Source: an archaeon SCG-AAA382B04
Lineage (GTDB): Archaea; Halobacteriota; Methanonatronarchaeia; Methanonatronarchaeales; Methanonatronarchaeaceae
Reading direction: 5' to 3'
Assembly: GCA_003034855.1 (NCBI GenBank)
Contig: PZKD01000056.1
Location: 1 to 63,582 of the forward strand
Length of the DNA stretch: 63,582 bases
Shown in pieces: positions 8,257 through 15,994 of the stretch (the first letter of the stretch is position 1; the number at the start of each line of letters is the position of its first letter). The notes beneath the pieces were generated by a model. The model worked only from the letters and a program-made list of their open reading frames with translations, ran no database searches and was not told the DNA's origin. Both the position numbers and the translations under genes were made by a program.

Positions 8257-9242
8257 ATGCGAATCACCAAGAAGAAGGCGAGGGAACTCTACGAGGTCTT
8301 AGATCAGGAGCGGGAAAAGATTCGTGAAGAGAACGAGGAGGAGGGAGAGGATGTACCTTCCTCCACCCTCTGGGAGCGAGAGAGGAAGAAGGTTGTGGAG
8401 AGGCTTCAGAAGCTGCCTGACCTAGTGAAGGAGGCTGCCTCTCGTTTAACGGTGGAGCGTGGCCGCGGAAGAAAACCTAAACTGGATCCCGAGGAGAAGA
8501 CGATGCTGTTCCTGTTCGCTCGCCTTAACGATAAAAGCAACAGGGATATGGAGGCAACGCTTGCTTTTCTTGGTCCCGCATTTGATGTGGACATAAGCTA
8601 CAAGACCATTGAAAGATTGTACTCGGATGAGGAGGTGAAGCTGGTGCTTCACAACCTGTTCGTTCTTCTACTGGAAGAAGAGGACGTGTCCGGGAACTGC
8701 TCCGGTGACGGAACCGGTTATTCCCTCCAGACGGGAAACATTACCGCTCCGACTCCAAGGAGGATGACTCAAAGGAGAATGGGAAGAGCTACAGATACGT
8801 GTTCCGTCTGGTGGATCTAGAGACAGGGATGTACGTGGCCTATGGCTACTCCGGTCAGTCGGAGAAGCAGGCCTTCAAGAAGGCTCTGACCTTCCTGAGG
8901 CGGGAGGAGATTCCCCTCAAATCGGTTCGCCTGGACAAGTATTACTCGAACAGAAAGAATCTGCAAAGGCTGGGGAAGGATGTAGAGAAGTTCGTTCTCC
9001 CCAAGAAGAACCTCTCAACCTTCGGGGCGGAGTGGTACCGCTTTCTTAACAGAATTGCCGAAGATCCTTACCAGTACCTCAAGGAGTACTTCGGACGTGA
9101 ACTTTCTGAGAGCTACACTGCAGCGGACAAGGAACGTTTTGGAGGAAAGATCAGGCAGCGTCGGGAGGACAGAAGGGAAACCACCTGCTTCGGGATCGCG
9201 ATTCTGCACAACCTGTTCAGCGTGCGAGTATCCCTAGATTAA
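8257..9242 (+). pseudogene. DDE transposase, one frameshift
   Basis: Frame 1 (8257 to about 8736) encodes a charged N-terminus, a GRGRKPKLDPEEK linker, the NDKSNRDMEATLAFLG region and a first catalytic Asp in CSGDGTGYS. Frame 2 (about 8737-9242) continues with FRLVDLETGMYVAYGYSG, a second Asp in VRLDKYYSNR and a C-terminal catalytic Glu candidate before HNLF. Adding one A to the AAA run at 8736-8738 restores KHYRSDSKEDD and joins the two frames. The protein would be about 328 aa. It is either inactivated or affected by a homopolymer sequencing error. Confidence 0.8.
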
Positions 9243-9469
9243 TTCTGTCCCAATGCCGGGGGTTTCGTATATAATATAATATATTTAATCTAAGCTTTTA
9301 CTCTAATTAAATTAGACCAAATTTTGGAAATCTAGTTATGGGGTATTTTTGGAGTTTTGGAAAAATTTTTTAAGAATTTCTAGAGGGGAATTTTCAGTAT
9401 CTCTCCAGATTCAAAGTTATTGCACTTAAGAGGATAATGGTGATAATGAAGAAAAGTTAAAGACAATTC

Positions 9470-9623
9470 TATTTGGTCTTCCTCCTTATCCTAATCATCT
9501 CCACAGCTTCGATCTCCTCGACAAATCTATAAATCTTTGTCTCCGAGGAGCTCATCCAGCTCTATCTCCAACTGCAACTGCAACTATCCCAAAAGATTAA
9601 GAAGGTTCCGGGGCAACAGAGCC
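9470..9623 (-). mobile_element. Solo end of an IS5-like element
   Basis: This stretch matches the right end of the IS5-like element at 10235-11211: both contain gaatctataaa-type sequence, gctcatccagctct, tccaactgc with tgcaactatccc, and a terminal GGCAACAGAGCC (here ending at 9623). Only about 150 bp of the transposase 5' end and its terminal repeat remain. It is probably a leftover from a second insertion or a rearrangement. The remainder of 9258-9470 is AT-rich and shows no gene. Confidence 0.6.
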
Positions 9624-9628
9624 TTAAA

Positions 9629-10204
9629 TTAGTCTTTAAGTTTTACTGCTGTTCCATACGCTAGTACCTCAGCAGAACCCGTCATAACAGACGCAGTCAT
9701 ATACCTAACATTAATAACTGCATCTGCTCCTAGTTCTCCAGCGGATATTTGCATTCTTCTGGTGGCTACGCTTCGTGCTCGGCCCAGCATTTCAGTATAT
9801 TCGGTAAGTTCACCACCAGGTATAAGTCTCATAAGAGCAGGCAGGTCTTTGGCAAGTGATATTGCAAATATGGTCTGTCCTCTAACTAATCCTAAAACTT
9901 CTTCGATTTCAAGGCCAGGGTATTCATCCCAATTTTGAACCAATACCTGAGGTTGTTCCTCTTTTAAAGATACCTCTTCAAGGGCTTCTTTGCCGAGCAG
10001 TTCCTTTCTATGCTCTATCCCAACTGCTATTAAAACCACAAGGATGCCAGCAATAACTCCATATATCGCTGTCTTGAACCACCAAGGCAGTAAGGGGTCG
10101 TGGTATATGTACCATGGAACACCGAGAAACATCACGGTGAACAAACCAAGTATGAAGATTAGAGCACCAATCGAAAGAATTATTTTCATTACCTTCATAA
10201 TCAA
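9629..10204 (-). CDS. YbjQ/DUF74-like protein with N-terminal membrane anchor
   Basis: The first 65 residues hold two transmembrane helices (about 7-30 and 42-63). The C-terminal half (about 95-190) matches the YbjQ/UPF0145 heavy-metal-binding-type domain: LEIEEVLGLVRGQTIF, then RARSVATRRMQISAGELGADAVINVRYMT and EVLAYGTAVKL. YbjQ forms pentamers in bacteria but its role is unknown. It lies between two IS5-like fragments in the accessory island and may have been carried in. ATG starts at 10204 and 10198 are both possible. Confidence 0.72.
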   Translation of the reverse strand: MIMKVMKIILSIGALIFILGLFTVMFLGVPWYIYHDPLLPWWFKTAIYGVIAGILVVLIAVGIEHRKELLGKEALEEVSLKEEQPQVLVQNWDEYPGLEIEEVLGLVRGQTIFAISLAKDLPALMRLIPGGELTEYTEMLGRARSVATRRMQISAGELGADAVINVRYMTASVMTGSAEVLAYGTAVKLKD

Positions 10205-10234
10205 ACAATTTCAAATATGTTCTATTAAACCTTC

Positions 10235-11211
10235 GGCTATGTTGCAACCCTTTTGAATTTGATTGGTATTTTGAGGCCTAACAGGGCGAGATAATTTATT
10301 TTTATTGATCTTTCAACATTCTGTACCAAGCACTTCACCGCTATCTCTCTGAACTGTTTCCACCAAGTTCTAGAAGAGACGTGGGATCCATATTTCCTCT
10401 TCAACGAGGAGTTCATGCTCTCGTTCACGTTTCTTCTCCCGTAGCCTGGTTAAGTTTTTTATGCTCTTCAATGAACTCCTTATATTTGATAACGGATTCT
10501 ATGTTCTTCTTGAGACATAACTCCCTCAACTTTTTGTCATCGCATCCCTTGTCTCCCAACAGGACGTCTATATATCTGGAGTTACGCCGAACTACGGTAG
10601 GAGCCATCCTTGTGTCATGCTTTCTAGTTGCCGTTACGTGGATGCCAACTATCCCTCCACTCGCATCCACAAGGAGCGAAGTCTTCAACGAACTCAACTT
10701 CATTTCTGCTCTCTCTGTCTAATGACGAGACGCGCAGACTCCTCTCAAACCCTGAAGCACCTATTAACTGCCTACAAACACCAGAAAAGATCCAGCTTCT
10801 TTATGGAGAGTCCTAAGAGGCTTCGCCAGATCCTCATCGAAAGCTTGTTGAACCCTCTACACAGCATCGAAGAGGTGAGAGACCTTATCCAGCTTTAGCT
10901 CCCTCCTTATTCTCAGCATCTCCACGACTTCGTCAGCGACCTCTCTATATGTGTCCTCCCTCTTCACCTTCAAGCAGATGAAAGACAGCATTGTTACCTC
11001 AAGCTATAGTCCTTCCTCGAATACTTGGAAGAATACCTTAAAACCTTCCTAGCCACCAAACGTTTAATCTCTTTGACGAATCTATAAAGCTCCGTTCCTG
11101 GAAGCTCATCCAGCTCTAAATCTAGTCTCCAACTGCTGCAACTATCCCATCCCCAAACCCACTTCTTTACCGAAAAGTCAAGAAAGTTCCGAAAAAGGTT
11201 GCAACAGAGCC
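10235..11211 (-). mobile_element. IS5-like insertion sequence, decayed
   Basis: Imperfect terminal repeats GGCTATGTTGCAACC (10235-) and the complement of GGTTGCAACAGAGCC (ending 11211) bound 977 bp. Inside is one minus-strand transposase broken by several stops and frameshifts. Size and transposase type fit the IS5 family. A second copy of the right end lies at 9470-9623. No target duplication is evident. Confidence 0.75.
10237..11010 (-). pseudogene. IS5-family transposase remnant
   Basis: Coding remnants run in order on the minus strand: YREVADEVVEMLRIRREL (about 10950-10900) and KLSSLKTSLLVDASGGIVGI with HDTRMAPTVV and VLLGDKGCDDKKLREL (10425-10703). Then in another frame come MNESMNSSLKRKYGSHV and WWKQFREIAVKCLVQNVE (10237-10428). 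These match the D...D...E catalytic layout of IS5-type transposases, with E in MNESMNSSLKRKYG. At least two frame changes and several stops make it non-functional. Confidence 0.75.
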
Positions 11212-11261
11212 CTAGAAATTTATTTAAAAAAATCCAATTAGAGTGGGTTCTAAAAAATTAA

Positions 11262-11538
11262 ATGGTAAAAATTATCTTGGTTGAGGAAGTTAAAGGTTTT
11301 CCCAACTACTTATACACGATACCCTATACCCTAGTGGGTTTGGTTGGTAAAGGTTTCCTTAAATGGGGTTTAGATCTCTTTATTTCCAAAAAGAAGGAAT
11401 TAAAAGAGAGATATATTTGGGTTTTTCCCATTTTTTGTAACAAAGATGCTCACTAATATATTGATGAGATTTCTAAAATCTTGGATAGGAAAAATATTTG
11501 GAATCAGGAGAGTGGAGATACACTTTTCACCATATAAT
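11262..11538 (+). pseudogene. Possible small gene with an in-frame stop
   Basis: An ATG at 11262 opens 64 codons (MVKIILVEEVKGFPNYLYT...). In the same frame beyond the TAA at 11454-11456, reading continues YIDEISKILDRKNIWNQESG to a TAA near 11538. The continuous hydrophilic sequence on both sides suggests one ~90-aa gene with a nonsense change. I do not recognise the product. It lies between the IS5 remnant and the integrase. A chance ORF is a fair alternative. Confidence 0.3.
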
Positions 11539-11573
11539 ATATAGGGCCTAATTCGTTGGGAACAAACCTTGAG

Positions 11574-12467
11574 TTAGAATAAACCATCTATCTCAAAATC
11601 TCCTTTATCATATATCTCCTTTAAGTCCTCTGGTGTCTGTGAATTATAATTAGATAAATCAATGCTTCCAAAGTGACCCATCAACATCTTTTTAATAGAA
11701 GTAGGTAATCCTTGTCTATCCCATTCCTGAGAAAAGAATTTCCTACAATGTTTAAGTTTAATCTCTGGTCTTGGATTAATTTTTTTGGTAACAAGATAAA
11801 GTGGTCTTCTTTTGAAAGGTATTTCTGGAAAAGATTTCCTAAGCTCTAATAGTAGTTGTTTTGCTTCATCATTAAAAACAACAGTTCTTCCAACCCTATT
11901 CTTGGTTTTCTCAGCAGGTAAATCGATTAATCTATTATTCAAGTTTATGTTTTCCCAAACCAATCTTTTTAGTTCAGTTGGCCTCAAACCAGTAGCAGAA
12001 CTTAAGATCAAGGCAGTCTTTGCTCTTAAAACATATTTTTCCTCATTCGGGGCTTCATCCAAACAACCAACGGTTTTAGAGATGTCTGTCTTCTTGATAT
12101 TAGGTGGCTTTTTCCTATCAACACTTGGTCTCTTTATTTTGTTTGCCCAAGAACAATCATTATCTAAAAGAAATTGTTTAATCGCTTGAGTATCATTCAA
12201 AACTGTTCTCTTAGAAACATCACTAAGCCTCTCCTTTTGATAGTCAACAACAGTTTCGAGATTACATTCAAAGTCAACGTATTTGGCAAAACGAAACAAT
12301 CGATAGCTCAAATCCTTTACTCTTTTCTCTGTCCTCCCCGCACCCCTCAACCTATCGAGATATAATTGAATATCTTGTTCTGAGAAACTAAACAAACCAT
12401 TTTTAGAGGGTTTTGGACCCGGCGACGGCGGTTCGAATCCGCCCGGGGCTATCATCCTTAGGATCAC
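11574..12467 (-). CDS. Tyrosine recombinase (integrase) of an integrated element
   Basis: This 297-aa protein has an N-terminal SAM-like core-binding domain (about residues 28-105) and a catalytic domain. Arg lies in SATGLRPTELKRL (about 161), His-X2-Arg in KHCRKFF (about 240), His in LMGHFGS (about 262) and the Tyr nucleophile in LSNYNSQ (about 273). The first residues (MILRMIAPGGFEPPSPGPK) are encoded by the antisense of a tRNA-Gln 3' half, an arrangement seen in archaeal integrases whose attachment site lies in the gene's 5' end. The catalytic residues look complete, so it may be active. It marks the right border of the accessory island. Confidence 0.88.
   Translation of the reverse strand: MILRMIAPGGFEPPSPGPKPSKNGLFSFSEQDIQLYLDRLRGAGRTEKRVKDLSYRLFRFAKYVDFECNLETVVDYQKERLSDVSKRTVLNDTQAIKQFLLDNDCSWANKIKRPSVDRKKPPNIKKTDISKTVGCLDEAPNEEKYVLRAKTALILSSATGLRPTELKRLVWENINLNNRLIDLPAEKTKNRVGRTVVFNDEAKQLLLELRKSFPEIPFKRRPLYLVTKKINPRPEIKLKHCRKFFSQEWDRQGLPTSIKKMLMGHFGSIDLSNYNSQTPEDLKEIYDKGDFEIDGLF
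12408..12451 (+). other. Attachment site: 3' half of tRNA-Gln
   Basis: This stretch reads as a tRNA from the anticodon arm to the 3' end: GGG-TTTTGGA-CCC (anticodon TTG, Gln), a short variable loop, T-arm GGCGG-TTCGAAT-CCGCC, acceptor strand CGGGGCT and discriminator A. The sequence 5' of the anticodon loop does not form a D-arm or an acceptor strand AGCCCCG. It is therefore a duplicated att site made by integration into tRNA-Gln, crossing over at the anticodon loop. The intact tRNA-Gln is expected upstream of the element, but I do not find one in this window. Confidence 0.85.
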
Positions 12468-12469
12468 CT

Positions 12470-13221
12470 CTAACTGAATGGTATATCAATACGGACCGAT
12501 ATGTTCTTTTCTTCAGTAGTTATTGTTGTTCCATTTTTGGTTTCATATTTTGCAATGAAAGTTTTTGCTTCAGTTACAGGGCCCTTTATCTGGGATTCTT
12601 CGATTCTAAAAGCTTTTGTAGTTCCCAAAGTAAAATCGAAGTCTTCTTCAGTTAAATTGTTTCTTACTTCTGAAACGATTTCTCCCTCATCATTGAACAT
12701 TTTTAAAGTAAGTTCTCCATCTCTCCAACAACAATCCTCATTTTCATCAAATAAGCTAACACTGTAAATTAAATGGTCAATATCTCCAGTATTCGTTGTA
12801 TTCCAATTCTCTCTCTCATATGTAAGTTTAACAAACATATCATGAGGGATATTATAATTAGATCCTATAACCTCGAAACTTTGAGTTAGGTCAGAAATAG
12901 TGATTTCATACTCTCCTGGTTCTTCTCTTGAAAACTCACGGTCTCGGTATCTCCAGCGTCAACTTCTACTTCTTTCTTTTCCTCAGAAACACCATCAACT
13001 AATAGTTCTATCATATAAGAACCAGTTTCATCTCCAACATTTTCTACTGTAGCCGAAACATTAACAGACTCACCTTCTTCTATATAATAGGCACTCACTC
13101 CCAAATTAGTTATTTCAAAGTCATCTAATCCACCATCTCCGTTTTCAGAGGACGAACAACCTGCAAAAGATAACGCTAAAATAACGATTAATAAAACATA
13201 AAACAAATATTTCTTCTCCAT
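12470..13221 (-). pseudogene. CARDB-type lipoprotein, one frameshift
   Basis: The 5' frame (13221 to about 12931) begins with a lipoprotein signal (MEKKYLFYV..., lipobox LSFAGC, Cys at about residue 22). It continues into a CARDB/Ig-like domain (NLGVSAYYIEEGESVNVSA, VENVGDETGSY, VELLVDG-like, VEVDAGDTETVSF). Adding one base to the run at 12930-12934 continues REEPGEYEITISDLTQSFEV and joins the 122-aa frame ending at 12470 (CWRDGELTLKMFNDEGEIV). The intact protein would be about 250 aa, anchored outside the cell. Function is unknown. The shift may be real or a homopolymer error. Confidence 0.72.
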
Positions 13222-13238
13222 CCTTTTAATATTATTAA

Positions 13239-13290
<52 letters not shown>

Positions 13291-13411
13291 CTCTTATATA
13301 CTTTATCTTAATTATTAAGGCTTTTTACTCTAATAAAATAGTTAAAACTCCAGATATATAAATTAAAATCTGAAATAACTTCTAAATAAAATAAAGTCCC
13401 TTAAAAATAAA

Positions 13412-13867
13412 TTAAACTGGTGAATAATTACCATGTAGCCTTGTTTTATCGAGAACATGTCCCTCAACTGCTTTTAGAGCCTCTTTTTTAGTTGAATTCT
13501 TATCGATATCAAGTTCTTTATCTATCGCTATTAGTAAGAATCTATAGAGATGTTCTTTATCTGGAGGGTTTGGTCCTCCATACTTATTTTCACCATAATC
13601 CGTTTTTCCTTGAACTGCATTAGTTGGCTTCCAATTTTCAGGGACTCTTTCAATTTCAGGATCAATATTCCAAACAACCCAATGATCCCAAACCTTTTCT
13701 GCTACTGGTTCAGCATCAGGATCATCCATAATTAAAACTAAAGCTTTGGTTCCTGGTGGAACACCTTGAATAGTTAAAGGTGGATTAATGTTTTCTTTTG
13801 TGTATCCATACTTTTCTGGAATTCCTCCCCTATCTTCAAATTTTGGGCTTTCTAATTCTAATCCCAT
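13412..13867 (-). CDS. YbhB/YbcL family PEBP-like protein
   Basis: This 151-aa phosphatidylethanolamine-binding/Raf-kinase-inhibitor-like protein has NINPPLTIQGVPPGTKALVLIMDDPDA, the ligand-site motif DHWVVWNIDP, and YGGPNPPDKEHLYRFLL. Prokaryotic members are small cytosolic proteins of unknown substrate. The length fits the family. The right end of a miniature IS200/IS605 element lies 44 bp upstream of its ATG, so its promoter region has been replaced or modified. Confidence 0.9.
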   Translation of the reverse strand: MGLELESPKFEDRGGIPEKYGYTKENINPPLTIQGVPPGTKALVLIMDDPDAEPVAEKVWDHWVVWNIDPEIERVPENWKPTNAVQGKTDYGENKYGGPNPPDKEHLYRFLLIAIDKELDIDKNSTKKEALKAVEGHVLDKTRLHGNYSPV

Positions 13868-13911
13868 AATTATCTTCCCTACAACTAAATTTAATTACTT
13901 AGAATGGGTGC

Positions 13912-14320
13912 CTTCCTCCCACTACCGTTCCTACGCTGACGCTTTGGAGCGGAAGGGGCTTCCAGAGTTCTAGGTCTTCATTATCCTACTGCCGTCATAC
14001 ATCTCAGTCCGAGCAGGCTTATCTGAAAGCTTTTACAGAAGGTTCCTGCTTCAACCACAGGGACTTGCACTGCAAACGAAAGGACTCCACACTAATAGGT
14101 GGGCTTTCGGGTGCTACTACTACAGCAGCACAGAGGCCCCCAGTGCCCCACCTCTCGTCTCCTACATGGAGACTCAAACAGGTATATACAGGCGTAACTT
14201 CAGCCGCACCCCTACCTACACCTAATATTTAGGCAGATAAGCTTATAAATCCGCCGATTCACCCCCTCCCCCCTACTTCACTCACGAAGAAAGGGACTTC
14301 TCAGCAATGGAGTTAAAAAA
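13912..14320 (-). mobile_element. Miniature IS200/IS605-derived element, copy A
   Basis: A 409-bp block is almost identical to 37647-38054. Read on the minus strand it starts after TTTAAC with a left end (TGAGAAGTCCC and a C/G-rich hairpin ending GGTGAATCGGCGG) like the ends of the tnpB element at 54947-56371. A TATA box follows, then a reading frame GRGAAEVTPVYTCLSLH resembling the TnpB C-terminal tail (compare GRGRAESTPVDTGTST in the 54.9-kb copy), then structured right-end sequence (CTTCCGCTCC...CGCTTTGGAGCG hairpin). It encodes no transposase. It is higher in G+C than its surroundings. It looks like a non-autonomous element that retains the omegaRNA region. Confidence 0.78.
14242..14249 (-). 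promoter_or_regulatory. TATA box inside miniature element A
   Basis: TTTATAAG on the minus strand, just inside the left end, is a good archaeal TATA box. Transcription would start about 25 bp downstream and run through the tnpB-tail and right-end sequence, producing an RNA of about 300 nt, and could continue into the PEBP gene. Element B has the same box at 37976-37983. Confidence 0.5.
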
Positions 14321-14335
14321 GATTGGATTAGAGTA

Positions 14336-14665
14336 AGGGCACAAAACCCCCTATATTAGCTATACAATAGCTCCCTTATTCCTCAGCGGCTGCTCCACAC
14401 AACCACCAGACCATCCTCCAACAAAAGTTGGAACTTGGCTTACCCTTTTAAACTCAATCTAGGTTGTACTTAGCTCCTGTCTCAAAACTAGTCCACGAAT
14501 ATGCTCGTGTAGGCAACGGGGTTGCTGTTTGTTGTTAGGGCAGTAAGCCCCAACCAAACTGCCAACAAAAGTGACTAGATTGTTCAAATCTAAAAAAAAA
14601 AGTATCGGATTCACCCCTCACCAATCAAAGATTAGGAGGGGGTTCTCTCCAATGATGAAGATAAA
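14336..14665 (-). mobile_element. Second, diverged miniature element relic
   Basis: On the minus strand, GAGAGAACCCCCTCC...GATTGGTGAGGGGTGAATC (about 14600-14655) matches the left-end hairpin pattern of the IS200/IS605 elements here. The following ~250 bp has hairpin-prone sequence (AGCTATTGTATAGCT near 14370-14390; GGGGTTGCTG...CAGTAAGCCCC near 14518-14552) and no full ORF. A short frame VSQVPTFVGGWSGGC recalls TnpB tails. It directly adjoins copy A, so A may have inserted beside it. Boundaries are approximate. Confidence 0.5.
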
Positions 14666-14691
14666 AAAATAAAGAAGCGAATCAAGGAAGA

Positions 14692-14901
14692 TTATTCTTG
14701 AACTATTGCATCAACCGGGCATTGGTTTACAGCTGATTCCACACAATCAAGGTCATCAGGTACTTCTCCCTCTGCAGTATTTTGTCCTTGGTATTCCTCA
14801 ACTAATCTCGATGTAGCGTTTTTTATTTCAAAAACTTCATTACATACATTTTCGCATACTCCGCAGCCAATACATTCATCTTGGTCTATTTTAACCTTCA
14901 T
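14692..14901 (-). CDS. Single [4Fe-4S] ferredoxin
   Basis: This 69-aa electron carrier has the cluster motif CIGCGVCENVC near residues 11-21 and a last ligand Cys in NQCPVDA near residue 61. It has only one full cluster motif, as in short archaeal Fd IV-type ferredoxins. The downstream radical SAM gene (14951-15994, also on minus) lies upstream of it in transcription, 49 bp away. It may supply electrons to that enzyme, which is inference. Confidence 0.88.
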   Translation of the reverse strand: MKVKIDQDECIGCGVCENVCNEVFEIKNATSRLVEEYQGQNTAEGEVPDDLDCVESAVNQCPVDAIVQE

Positions 14902-14950
14902 AAGTTCACATCTCTTTTTAACAATAGGAGTTGAATCATAATTAAAACCT

Positions 14951-15994
14951 CTACAGTGGAATCTTTTGAACTATCAATCTCTGTTGAGTGGGATGTTGCT
15001 CGATAATTTCAATCTCCGCCTCTTCATCTTGTTCTTTTAATTTAGTTGCTAATTCATCAACAACTATCCATGTGGTTTCTATTTTATCTCCCATTTTCTT
15101 GTATAGATCTTCTGGAACTTCTTTTTGCTCTAAAAATTGGATAATTTCTTTAGGTTTATGTGTTTTTATTATGCCTTTTACTATGGTTCCTTCTGTCGTA
15201 ATCTGTTCGTATTCTTTTGCTACATTTTTAGCTCTTCTTAGAAATCGTCTTTTTAGTTGAACACTATCTTTAAAATGAGAAGGACAAAAGTGAATCGTAA
15301 AATTAAATTCGTTTTTGATTAAAGAGGTGGCAACTTTTTCGCTATCTTTTATTGCTCTTCTCTTATCTTCTTTAGGTTGGAAACCTTTCTCCTTTAGCTT
15401 TTCATAAGAATTTTCAGAATATTCAAGTTCATTTAGGTTCATGAAATCGATATATTTTTCAACTCTTTGAGCTATTTTCTTTATTTCTTCTTGTTTTCCT
15501 GGAATCGCTGGAATTTCTACTCCTACTTCTTCAAATTGTTTTGAACTTTCTTTAATTGAATTAACATATTTTCGATTTATCTCTAAATTAGGTATATGGT
15601 ATCTAATTTCGTCTAACCCTGCAAGGCTTAATTTTTTTATCTGATCAGGATCTATCGCTTTAGAGGTATAAAGATGAATATGAAAAGTTTCTCCAAATCG
15701 TTTTTTTAGAAAAGAAATTTCTTTTGCTGTTTTTTCAGCATCTAGTAATGGTTCTCCACCAGTTATGCTTATGCCTTTTGCTCTACTTTTCTCTATCTCT
15801 TCAACTAAATCTTCTTTTTTATCTATTTTCTTTTCATTTATCCAAGAGCTAGCGTTATCTTTCTTTTTTTGGGAAATTGGGCAATAGAAACAGCTTTTAT
15901 CACACTTGCCAGTGATGAAGTAGACGGCTTTTTCTCCTCTTTCGCAATACTTACATCCTTTCGGTAACTCACCATTTACCCTTTTTTCACTCAT
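14951..15994 (-). CDS. Radical SAM protein (COG2108-like)
   Basis: This 347-aa protein has the [4Fe-4S] SAM motif CDKSCFYC (CX3CX2C, about residues 32-39), the SAM-binding [13 protein letters not shown] motif ([10 protein letters not shown]) and an upstream CKYC pair (residues about 15-18). The C-terminal ~80 residues carry no motif I recognise. The family is archaeal and uncharacterised, related to pyruvate formate-lyase-activating-like enzymes. Its ATG overlaps the lysS stop region by 8 bp, so it is coupled to lysS; a tRNA or translation-related role is possible but unsupported. Confidence 0.8.
   Translation of the reverse strand: MSEKRVNGELPKGCKYCERGEKAVYFITGKCDKSCFYCPISQKKKDNASSWINEKKIDKKEDLVEEIEKSRAKGISITGGEPLLDAEKTAKEISFLKKRFGETFHIHLYTSKAIDPDQIKKLSLAGLDEIRYHIPNLEINRKYVNSIKESSKQFEEVGVEIPAIPGKQEEIKKIAQRVEKYIDFMNLNELEYSENSYEKLKEKGFQPKEDKRRAIKDSEKVATSLIKNEFNFTIHFCPSHFKDSVQLKRRFLRRAKNVAKEYEQITTEGTIVKGIIKTHKPKEIIQFLEQKEVPEDLYKKMGDKIETTWIVVDELATKLKEQDEEAEIEIIEQHPTQQRLIVQKIPL

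Larger units (their letters stand above)
8022..9257. mobile_element. Insertion sequence with DUF2080 and DDE transposase
   Basis: Perfect 18-bp inverted repeats bound this 1236-bp element: GGCATTGGGACAGAATTA at 8022-8039 and its reverse complement at 9240-9257. It carries two divergent genes, a 53-aa DUF2080 protein and a frameshifted transposase. The body is visibly richer in G+C than its flanks, which suggests recent acquisition. Two divergent or paired ORFs and this size recall the archaeal ISA1214 family, but the family call is tentative. I see no clear target-site duplication. Confidence 0.88.

Noticed and set aside
10381..10898. Plus-strand ORFs in the IS5-like region
   Set aside because: They are shadows of the minus-strand transposase remnants.
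12408..12451. A complete tRNA-Gln gene
   Set aside because: No D-arm or 5' acceptor strand is present upstream of the anticodon loop.
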